From assembly GCA_014529385.2 (NCBI GenBank), contig CM043950.1, positions 75,215,935 through 75,279,934 on the forward strand: a stretch of DNA of 64,000 nt. Direction: 5' to 3'. The notes below the pieces were generated by a model. It was not told the origin of the DNA. It was given only the letters and a program-made list of their open reading frames with translations, and ran no database searches. Shown piece by piece: positions 56,009 through 64,000 of this stretch. Position 1 is the stretch's first letter; each line of letters begins with the position of its first letter. The stretch is from Adiantum capillus-veneris. Taxonomy: Eukaryota; Streptophyta; Polypodiopsida; Polypodiales; Pteridaceae. A program made the position numbers and the translations under genes.

Positions 56009-56021
56009 AGGAGGGGGGAAA
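56009..56021 (+). other. Polypurine tract of element C
   Basis: AGGAGGGGGGAAA directly precedes TGTTATTAGC, the same arrangement as in B. Confidence 0.85.
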
Positions 56022-56464
56022 TGTTATTAGCATGCTAACTCGGATAACATTTCTCGGAGCTTTTATTGTAAAAACACTTATTATTTTAATGAATCAGGAA
56101 TGTTGTAGCTCCTATTTTCCAGATAAATAGTCTAATTGATGAGCCGAGGCCACAAGATTCCAGATTGTATCATCATATCTTTAGTTAGAGCTTCTAGATT
56201 ATTAGTTTTGACCACAAAAAGGCTTGGCTAAGGTATAAAATCCAATTTTTATAGGTATTTTATAAGTTTTGGATAATAGAAACACAGTGTGACCTAAGGA
56301 TGCTCACTTATCTCCTTCTCGTGAGTTCCTACTCCCTTCCCAATTGTCACATTGTAGTGCCGTCTCTTGCGCTGCAACTGTAGGCAAGAGCTCTAGGCAT
56401 TGATGTTAGCATTTCATGGTAGCCGTAGCTTTTGGCATCACCGATCCGCGGCCTAATTTCATCA
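56022..56464 (+). mobile_element. 3' LTR of element C (end tentative)
   Basis: It starts TGTTATTAGCATGC, similar to TGTTAGTAGCAGC in B's LTR (sense). TATAAAA lies at 56234-56240. A plausible end is CATCA at 56464, where GCGGCCTAATTTCATCA resembles A's GCGGCCTAACC near its LTR end. That would make it about half the length of the A and B LTRs, so the true end may lie further right, before 56938. Confidence 0.5.
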
Positions 56465-56937
56465 TAAGTAGGAATTTAAGCTTTAAATCAGAAACTAAGT
56501 ATAGGTGGGGTATTGGGGCATCATTGCTAAGCATTTAGATGCAGTTTGGGTCGAAAACGACTAGGTCAAAAACTCACTGGTGTTAATAACCGTTATTTTT
56601 GCACTTGACCTAAGGTGAGACTTGACACCTTAAGCATGTGTGCTTAGGTCTTATAAGCATGTCCTAGAAGTTTCATAATTTTTGGATATTGTTTAATGTT
56701 GTAACGGTTGTGATTTGTTTGCCGATGAGCTCTTAGCTTTTGGTGATTTTTATCATTTGAGTGTAGCTTGAGTTGGATGCGAGTTGTTTGTTGTTTTCCA
56801 AGAGATTGACAACCTCTTGTAGCCTCCATGCACTATTCAAGTCAGCTTCATCCCATGGATTGACAATTATATTCGTGGTTCTCGCTATGTCTACAATAAA
56901 TTAGGAGTGAGGTTAGACACTAGTCCCACACTTACTG
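56465..56937. other. Unassigned flank of element C
   Basis: No gene is supported. The plus strand around 56840-57005 reads open with VSFIPWIDNYIRGSRYVYNK and LGVRLDTSPTLTALTLSHLT, which looks like a protein fragment that I cannot place. Confidence 0.35.
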
Positions 56938-57615
56938 CTTTGACTCTATCTCACCTGACTTGTGGTTCTGAAATGGAACTGCTGTCCAAAATATTTGATG
57001 AGTTGTAATTCACTTGTTGTGGGTATGGTAAATTATAACATTCCTCATGGTGGTAATATTCCTCTTGCTAATGTGTATATGGATCTTGGGCAATATTGCT
57101 TGAATGAGTTTGTTGTGAACAAGTTCTAGATGGATTGTGGCCGAATATGGTTATGAATATGGCTAAATTGCCTCAAAAAACTTCGGGGCTGAATTGCCTC
57201 AAATTACTCTTCTCCGGCCTTATCTCATAAGAGCTTGTAAAGCAAAAGGGGCGACATAATGAAACCATCTTTGAATATATGATCATTATGATTAGCTTTA
57301 CCTTTCTTCTTATTTATCTTTGAAAGAAATTAAGTTAGGTGACATCTATAACATGTGGGATACCCATGCAGCACCTGCATATAGTGCCAATACTAACTAA
57401 AAGTTGTGTTGTTTCCATGGGTGCAAGTGAGGGTTACCTCTCAACCATGTTTTCAAACTTCCTGCGCTTGATTTCAGCACTTGTGTATAAGACTGTTCTG
57501 TACTATGAATGGGAATGATACCTCCTTTTCATTGAAATAAATTCTATTGTCTTTTGTAATCTGAAAGGATTCTTTGGTGGAGATGTTATAATGTTATTGA
57601 AACAAACACACACCT
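56938..57615 (+). repeat. Direct duplication, copy 1 (about 0.68 kb)
   Basis: This segment is repeated at 59964-60640. Shared stretches include GTATATGGATCTTGGGCAA-like sequence, CTTATCTCATAAGAGCTTG, ACATGTGGGATACCCATGCA and CACTATGAATGGGAAT-like sequence. Each copy has small private insertions and deletions. Both end next to CA repeats. The content looks like a decayed coding sequence of unknown kind. Confidence 0.85.
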
Positions 57616-57749
57616 AACACTAAGGAACTAGTTACTATATTTTAATCCCCCCGATGTTTGTCCTATATAATTTTACCTTGGACTGATCATTGAGGGTTGG
57701 GGCTCTCTTCACACAGCTCTCATAGGTTCGCCTAGTCGATTGTAGCCTT

Positions 57750-58132
57750 AAGAGGCTACCAATTCTTACCTTAGGTGGTATATTTCTCTAAATAAGTTTT
57801 TATGGATGTTGCACAACTTAGCACTATCTCAAGGGATAGATCTTCCTACTGTGCCTCTTTCTAAAGCACCGCTCCAGGTACTTAGATGCATACATGACGC
57901 TATGGCATCTGAATTGATAGCAGGGGCTTTAGATGATCTAGCGAACTCTTTGGTTCAGAACATGTTGTTAGATAAATGTGTCCATACCCTTGCCCAGCGT
58001 TTCAACAACTCTAAGGAAGGGGTGATAGAATTATTTGAATTCATTGAAAACATTCTTTGCCTAACACTTGCTTACAAAGGTGAGTTAGCCAAGTTCTCTT
58101 CTATGATGATGTCAGGAACATGTTACTCTTAA
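57750..58132 (+). pseudogene. Unrecognised ORF fragment
   Basis: A 108-codon frame (57806-58132) reads LALSQGIDLPTVPLSKAPLQ, AMASELIAGALDDLANSLVQ and FIENILCLTLAYKGELAKFS. It has a natural, mostly helical composition and is the best non-transposon-like reading frame on this side. I do not recognise a family. It lies between the two copies of the 0.7-kb duplication, so it may be part of the same unknown element. Bases 58133-58440 after it show nothing. Confidence 0.3.
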
Positions 58133-58440
58133 ACAAACTACACATTTGAGCATTCCTTTGGGATCAGGGCAAAAGCGTAAGATATATCGTTGATAGACTA
58201 TGAAAAAAAACCATACTTTTTTCAAACTCGCTGCCAAAGCCTTAAAACTCCTATAGGACTAATGTATTCCTTGAAAACAATATTAGGTACTGTGTTGATA
58301 AGACTGGTTCAAGGACATTTTGACTTTGCACATCTCTACTAATGCTTCATAGTTGACTTTTGTTACTCTCATCTACTTCACAAGGCAGTAGGCCCATAGA
58401 CAGTGGGACTACTACCAAACCATTATGTATGGTGCCTAGG

Positions 58441-59120
58441 ATAGGGCAAGTACACACACACACACACACACAAAGTACTGGTACTTGTACTGGTAATACT
58501 GCTGATACTGGTAGTATTGGTATTGGTACCACTGCTACTACTACTAGTACTACTACCCTAAAGGTACCTAACCCACACACACATATGGTACAAGTACTCG
58601 TAATGTACTGATACTGGTGCTACATGAGTACTAGTACTAGAACTAGTATTGGTATTGTTGCTACTTGTGTATTGGTACTGGTTCTATATTATATTGGACT
58701 GGTACTTATGTATTGGTACTAGTACTGAGGACTGTTGGCTCCGGGAACCTTCGGTGAATCACTAGATTTAGTTCACTTGGTGATTTTTGAAAAATGTATC
58801 ATGAGGTGGTACCCTAATGGTACCTAACCCACACAAAGACAAATGGTATTGGCACTGGTACTGGTAATGTACTGATCCTGATGCTACTTGGGTACTGGTA
58901 CTAGAACTGGTACTGATACTGGTGCTAGTGTTATATTGGACTTGTACTGGTGCTACTTATGTATTGGTACTCGGGCTACTTGTGTACTAGTACGGGTACG
59001 TACTAGTACTACTGCTACTATATTGCTAGTACTCTTTTTGTACTCTAATATACTGGATTGGGATTTGTGCTACTTGTGTATTGGTACATGTATAATTTGC
59101 TGGGATTGTTGGTCTAGGAT
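58441..59120. repeat. TACTGG-rich degenerate hexamer array with two larger repeats
   Basis: Many imperfect TACTGG, TATTGG and TACTAG words occur. A larger unit starting GGTACCTAACCCACACA recurs at about 58563 and 58821 and ends near GACTGTTGGCTC/GATTGTTGGTCT. A short CA run lies at 58449-58470. Open frames here are products of the repeat. Confidence 0.8.
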
Positions 59121-59302
59121 ACCTTTGGTAAATAACTAGCTTGAATTCACTAGGGTATTTTTTAGGTGGTACCTTTATGGTGCCTAAAACTTAGTTGATA
59201 AATGGGTTAAGGGTGAGCTACCCGGCTCTGTAAATGTTGTCTTCTTCTGCTTTATAACGTGGTGGCTCCCTCCTAGTGGGTATGTGATTCAGTGCTCTAA
59301 GT

Positions 59303-59303
<1 letters not shown>

Positions 59304-59374
<71 letters not shown>
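59304..59374. repeat. (CT)n microsatellite
   Basis: About 35 CT units are followed by a C run. Confidence 0.98.
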
Positions 59375-59376
<2 letters not shown>

Positions 59377-59620
59377 CCCCCGCCGAGTTCACTGTGTAAA
59401 ACTACAATATCACGTGCGTTCAAGACATGTTTGTAAATCCCTTATTTGTGATTTTGGTAGAATATAATGTACCTTTTTCTTTTAAAATCTGCAAGTTTTT
59501 TTCGAAATTTGAAACAGTAATACCCTTTTGTATACATATTTCTATAAGTTTCAAGAACTTTAAATACGCTTCTGTTGAACTCACGTGATAGGTTACATTT
59601 TTATTAGGTGACCTCCCCGG

Positions 59621-59623
<3 letters not shown>

Positions 59624-59710
<87 letters not shown>
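59624..59710. repeat. (GT)n microsatellite
   Basis: About 43 uninterrupted GT units. Confidence 0.98.
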
Positions 59711-59712
<2 letters not shown>

Positions 59713-59963
59713 AAGGAGGCACTGCTGCACCATTCTCCTCCTGAAGCCGGGCCCGCAATACGGCTATGAAGGAAGGTGGCTACTTGCTTTAAACCCTATA
59801 CAAAGGTGAGCTTTACATGCTCACTTAGCATTGGTGGTGTGTGTAAGTACTAGTGAGACGTTGTCTATACGTTAGGACTGTGAGGGTTTTCCCTGTAAGG
59901 AGATAATGTTAAGTGTTGGATCTATGGAAAAGGCCATCGATAAGCAGGCTATTGTGTAGCTTG

Positions 59964-60623
59964 CTGCTCCGACTCAATCTCATGTGACTTGTGGTTTTGA
60001 AATATGAGTTGTAATTCACTTGTTGGTATGGTACATTGTAATACTCCTTATGCTGTTGTGTACATGGATCTTGGGCAATATTGCTTAAATGGGCCGAATG
60101 AATGTCTGTTGGGAACAAGGTTATGATGGATTGTGGCTGAATATGGATATGAATATGATTAAATGGCCTCAAAAAATTGTGGGGCTAAATTACCTCCAAA
60201 AACTCGCCTTCGGTCTTATCTCATAAGAGCTTGTAAAGCACAAGGGTATACATAATGAAACCATCTCTCAATATATTAGTAGCTTTACCTTTCTTATTAT
60301 TTATCTTTGAAAGCAATTAAGTTGGGTGACATCGATAACATGTGGGATACCCATGCATCACCTCCATACGGTGCCAATACTAACTAAAAGTTGTGTTATT
60401 TCCATGGGTGCATGTGAGGGTTACCTTCTCAACTATGTTTCCAAAGTTCTTGGGCTTGCATATGTGGACTATTATACCTTCCACCTCTTGATTTTAGCAC
60501 TTGTGTATAAAACTGTTTTGCACTATGAATGGGAATTATACCTCCTTTTCATTGAAATAATTTCTAGTGTCTTTTGTAATCTGGAAAGATTATTTGGTGG
60601 ATATGTTATATGTTATTGAAACA

Positions 60624-60640
<17 letters not shown>
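59964..60640 (+). repeat. Direct duplication, copy 2
   Basis: This is the partner of 56938-57615, in the same orientation, about 3.0 kb away. It carries an extra stretch around 60450-60490 (ATGTGGACTATTATACCTTC) lacking in copy 1. It ends at a CA repeat (60626-60657) followed by GA repeats. Confidence 0.85.

Positions 60641-60657
<17 letters not shown>
60626..60657. repeat. (CA)n microsatellite
   Basis: CA repeat followed by a short GA run to about 60672. Confidence 0.95.
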
Positions 60658-60660
<3 letters not shown>

Positions 60661-60672
60661 ATAGAGAGAGAG

Positions 60673-61818
60673 ATGCCTTGTATGTGGTGCAGAGACCACT
60701 TAAAACCAAGAAAGCATAGGTGATCTAATTCTATCGGCACCTTTGTAAGCATGTTGGAGCAGGTTTGCACAAGTGAGGATGAACCACTACTACATGAGTT
60801 GAGCAAACATTGCCGATGGGAATGTAACTCTGACAATTTTGGTAAACTACAAACTGCTCTCTCTACCTCAGCCACTCTCTCCAGCGAATGAACCTACAAA
60901 CTTACAAAGTGTAACATGCAAACAAAATTGCTGCCACCAGCTCAATGCTACCAACATATGTGAAAAACCCTTCTTACATGGTTGAACTGGTGAATTTTCA
61001 TGATGCTTGTGGCACCTTTTTGTCAGAGTGGGTGCTAGCAAAACCGTTTCCTACCAATGTTCAGCACCAAAAAAATTGGCAGAATGCTACCCTTCTCTCT
61101 CTACTTTCTCTCATCCTCTTGTTGAAGAGAAAGAATGTTGTAGAATAGGTTGAGATAGCATACATCAGCAAAAACATTGCTTCATCTGCATGCGGATGCA
61201 CTCTTAGTAGACAAGGACTAGTTGTTCACATGTTTGAGGTCACGTACTACCAGAATGGGGAAAAATGATGCATACAACATTGTGCATGTGTCAATTTTGT
61301 GCTAGTCCTTGAATGCACTAGCTGCTCAAACTTGGGCATGAGGACATGGAAGACAACTAGCATAAGTTCATTCGCAACACAAAATGGGCACTCGATAAGA
61401 TTTTGAGCAATGGCAACCCTTGTCCAAGCTGGGAGCTCCTGCTAGTGCATCAAAAGTAATTCATAAAACCAATAGTCTCAATAGGTGCTGGTGAAGCATT
61501 GTCTATTATAAAATATAAGAAGTGCTTGATGTGTAATGCATGCATTACCATCCCCATTTATGATGAGCAAGCATTGTTTTATTGTGTATCTAGAATGAGG
61601 CAATGTGACCTTGCACATACTTTTGGTGAATTTCAAACTAGAGACAACTATAGATGACTAGCACATTATACAAGAAATTGTAATACTATTTATAATTAAA
61701 GATTGTTTGGAAGTAGAGTCAACCACCATGTCTGAGAATTTCTCTTCAAAAAATATGCCACGTTTCATACTTTGGAGGCTTCAAAAAAGTTACTTCCACA
61801 AAAAGAAACATCAAACTT
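60673..61818. other. No recognisable gene
   Basis: A 67-codon plus-strand frame (60945-61148) reads SYMVELVNFHDACGTFLSEW, natural-looking but unplaced. Beyond it, stops occur in all frames. Nothing else is seen. Confidence 0.4.
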
Positions 61819-62425
61819 CTATATGTAGGCAAGAGCTTGACGAGCATCCTTAAATCCTAAGCAAGTGTCAAGCCGTATAGCTTGACCCCCATTGTTGAAC
61901 TCTTTGGTCTTCTTCTTCAAGTAGTTGTATTGAGTTGATCTCATAAGGTGGTTTAGCTTGTTCCCATAGATGGTACCAAAAGCATGGGAATCACTATCGA
62001 AGTTGTCTAAAGAGCACAAGGTGTCCATCTTGAAACTGCTAGAATGCTTTGTGTTCTTTCTAAACTTCTTCTTGGATATGATTTTCTTGCTTTTCCTAGT
62101 CTTTCTCTACTTCTTTTGCCTCTTTTCCTCCTCACTAGAATTCAAGGGAGAGGTACTGTTTGAATTTTTTGAAGACGAAGATGAAGAGAGAAAACTGGGA
62201 GATCCTCTAAGCAAACATGATTCTTGGATCCACTAGCCTCCTCAAAAGTCAATTTTTGGACTAGGTAGCTGGGGTGATTCTCTAATTTTCTTTTCTTCCG
62301 AGAGTTCTTTTTACTTTTCATAACTTGACTAGATTTCTTTTCAAGATCATCTTCAAACTCTTCTTGAGAGTATAGTTTCTACTTTTTTGTACCTGGCTTT
62401 ACTTTAGTATTCCTCGATGACCTGA
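61819..62425 (-). pseudogene. Lys/Glu-rich unrecognised protein fragment
   Basis: The minus strand from about 62425 reads a charged stretch (KKSSQVMKSKKNSRKKRKLE), a stop near 62150 and then a frame at 62028-61819 with MDTLCSLDNFDSDSHAFGTI, NKLNHLMRSTQYNYLKKKTK and LDTCLGFKDARQALAYI. The composition suggests a nuclear protein, and the second part looks like real protein. I recognise no family. At least two breaks are present. Bases 62426-63145 hold no gene; a CA run lies at 62889-62908. Confidence 0.3.
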
Positions 62426-63145
62426 GAGGTGAGTGGATGGTGTCTCTCCATGGACAATGAACCTTTCCAAGTAGGTGATTCTTTAGATAATATATGTATT
62501 TTAGGTCTTTGATGTCATAATAATCAATATCTAGTTCTCCTAAATGATTTTCTCATGTTAAACTGATCATTTAATATGGGGAAGTGCCAAGGGAGAAAAA
62601 GCTAGAATATTGGTTATGTTTGTAGACTGGCCACAATAGGGATCCAAAGGAGGGAAAATAGGGATCCAAAGGAGAGGACATCTGCAAAATAGCTATGTGC
62701 AAAAATGGGATCAAAAGACCCTAAGGGTCAGCCCATTAAGACTTCCAAAATGCTAAGGTTCCAAAATTCAAAGGTTGTGTCCAAAGGTCAAAAGCCTAGG
62801 GAAATTCGATGCTTTCTGTGTGCTCCAAAAGTCTTCAACCCTCCCTACATAGAAGGGGGTGAGCCCTAGAAGTAGGAGATGAGAGATAAACTCACACACA
62901 CACACACAAGATCCCTTTACACAAAGGGAATGAGGGACACATGTTAGTTCCCTAGCCAGATGCCCACAAGGTGTACTCAATTCCTATTGGATGGCCTTGG
63001 AGGTGGACCAATGGGTTGCCATGATTGTCTTCCAGTGGAGCTCTCCCACATTCTTGAATATATGCATTGGATCCATTAAATGGTTAATTAGTAGAACAGG
63101 TTGCCCCTCATGTTGCTCCCATCGGTGACGCCACTCTTGTACATT

Positions 63146-63431
63146 GGTGAAAGCATGTTAACCTGTCGCGCTTTTTGTGCTAGTTAGCAGTTTCAAGTTA
63201 GCACATCTTCGAAAAGTTGGGCGTCCGGTGATTTTTTTACAAATAATATCAAAATTTGTCGAAGGTTGTATATTTGGATTCCTTGTTTCGAGTGCTTTCT
63301 ATTGATATATCATATGTCATAGATCTTGGAGATGTAGCTCAAGTTATTGTACTAGTTAGCATATGTCAAAATTGTGCTAGTTAGCATTGTCCGGGACATG
63401 AAAAAGCATGACAAGTTAACATGCTTTCACC
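63146..63431. mobile_element. Small inverted-repeat element (MITE-like, 286 bp)
   Basis: Ends are near-perfect inverted repeats of about 31 bp: GGTGAAAGCATGTTAACC on the left and, on the other strand, GGTGAAAGCATGTTAACT on the right, both continuing TGTC..GCTTTTT. Inside, TGCTAGTTAGCA recurs three times. There is no ORF. A target duplication could not be identified. Confidence 0.7.
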
Positions 63432-64000
63432 CACATGCATAGCACGACATTCAACGCGACCAAGTTGACCCTCGCGCAAGTGATGGCCATCTGGAAGATA
63501 ACGATGGTGGCCTTGATAAATTGAATTTCGAAGTGAGGCAGAATAGCACACATCCAAAGACGGCCCGCAAATTGGACATGCATTGTATCCCGAAGTTGTT
63601 AGCTTTGCATATATTAAAGCATGATTTAGTACTACACAAAGTGCTTGCGAATAGCGAGAATTTTGTAAATCAAGAACCATTACCAGAAACTTCACCGTAT
63701 GCTCGCCAATCATGCATAGTCCACATAAGAAGTCCATGGATCCTTGCATGCTGTTGTCCTGCTGGTTCAACCGCATCTACTATGTCCATTCGATGCCATA
63801 ACTCCTGGAGCTCGTCAACTAGTGGTGCTAGATAAACATCCATGTTTTTTTCCTTGAACTTATCAGGTTCAATCAAGCCTAATATCAAACGAACCTTCTT
63901 GATGGAAAGCCACGGCGGGAGGTTGTAATTGACAAGGCACACAGGCCAAGTGCTCCATGATGAGCTTCTCAAGCCAAATGGATTGACTCCATCCATTGCC
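63432..64000 (-). pseudogene. CACTA (En/Spm) transposase fragment, TNP2/Transposase_21 type
   Basis: Frame 63996-63670 reads DGVNPFGLRSSSWSTWPVCL, NYNLPPWLSIKKVRLILGLI, DVYLAPLVDELQELWHRMDI and LLMWTMHDWRAYGEVSG. This is the conserved core of plant CACTA transposases (D-G-x-N-P-F-G, N-L-P-P-W, L-V-D-E-L). After a disrupted stretch, frame 63776-63381 gives GYNACPICGPSLDVCYSASL and YQGHHRYLP, the next conserved block. The gene runs off the right edge on its 5' side. Stops at about 63669 and the nearby MITE show it is dead. Transposase of this type binds the element ends and cuts them. Confidence 0.85.

Larger units (their letters stand above)
53433..56464 (+). mobile_element. Element C, right part
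   Basis: After the B insertion, C continues with the rest of ORF3, about 190 bp of non-coding DNA, the polypurine tract at 56009-56021 and a 3' LTR from 56022. The far end is tentative. Confidence 0.75.

Noticed and set aside
58347-59139. Gly/Thr-rich ORFs on both strands
   Set aside because: Products of the TACTGG-type array; no start context or similarity to proteins.
59420-59809. ORFs of Cys-Val or Thr-His repeats on both strands
   Set aside because: They are translations of the (GT)n microsatellite.

Overview
The window reads as nuclear DNA of a land plant with a large, repeat-rich genome. I found no convincing single-copy host gene. Nearly all of it is LTR retrotransposons of the Ty3/gypsy type (primer sites TGGCGCCGTTGCCGGGGAC and TGGTGCCGCTGCTGGGGAC) and Ty1/copia type (primer site TGGTATCAGAGC, initiator-Met tRNA), plus DNA transposons and microsatellites. 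The species cannot be named from the sequence. A seed-free plant such as a fern or bryophyte is possible, but that is only an impression.

Layout. Bases 1-1354 are the 3' end of a plus-strand element (D). D cuts into element A (minus strand, 1355-15908), a decayed gypsy element with its 5' LTR at 14969-15908. A sits inside element C (plus strand, 15909-19901 and 53433 to about 56460). Element B (minus strand, 19902-53432) is a complete but broken gypsy element with both LTRs, inserted in C's last ORF. B was itself hit by a copia element E (30555-38357, TSD CTTCT, 143-bp LTRs), a 900-bp solo LTR (38539-39438, TSD CATAT), a 4.1-kb insertion H of unclear type (about 40412-44575) and a TTAA-flanked DNA transposon (51356-52697; a second copy at 41265-42584 lies in H). 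E carries a 2.3-kb non-coding LTR element F (34411-36746). Bases 56465-64000 hold a 0.7-kb direct duplication, a TACTGG-rich array, CT/GT/CA microsatellites, unrecognised short ORFs, a small inverted-repeat element and a CACTA (En/Spm) transposase fragment at the right edge.

A, B and C are relatives with an unusual gene order: LTR, leader, gag (with two CX2CX3HX4C knuckles), protease, RT, RNase H, integrase with two successive H2C2 fingers, a second retropepsin-like protein with an IWxPK-motif tail, a purine tract, a 2-kb non-coding stretch, a third ORF (ORF3, coiled coil), PPT, LTR.

The most unusual signal is a regulatory-looking array found upstream of gag and again upstream of ORF3. It consists of 22-bp palindromes spaced about 285 bp apart, each preceded at a fixed 87-99 bp by a second conserved box. 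The palindrome differs between elements (half-sites GACATCATACG in A, GACATCCTACG in B, GTAAATAATC in C), but both arms change together. Palindromy and spacing are conserved while the sequence is not. This looks like a binding array for an element-specific dimeric factor, or a structure under compensatory selection.
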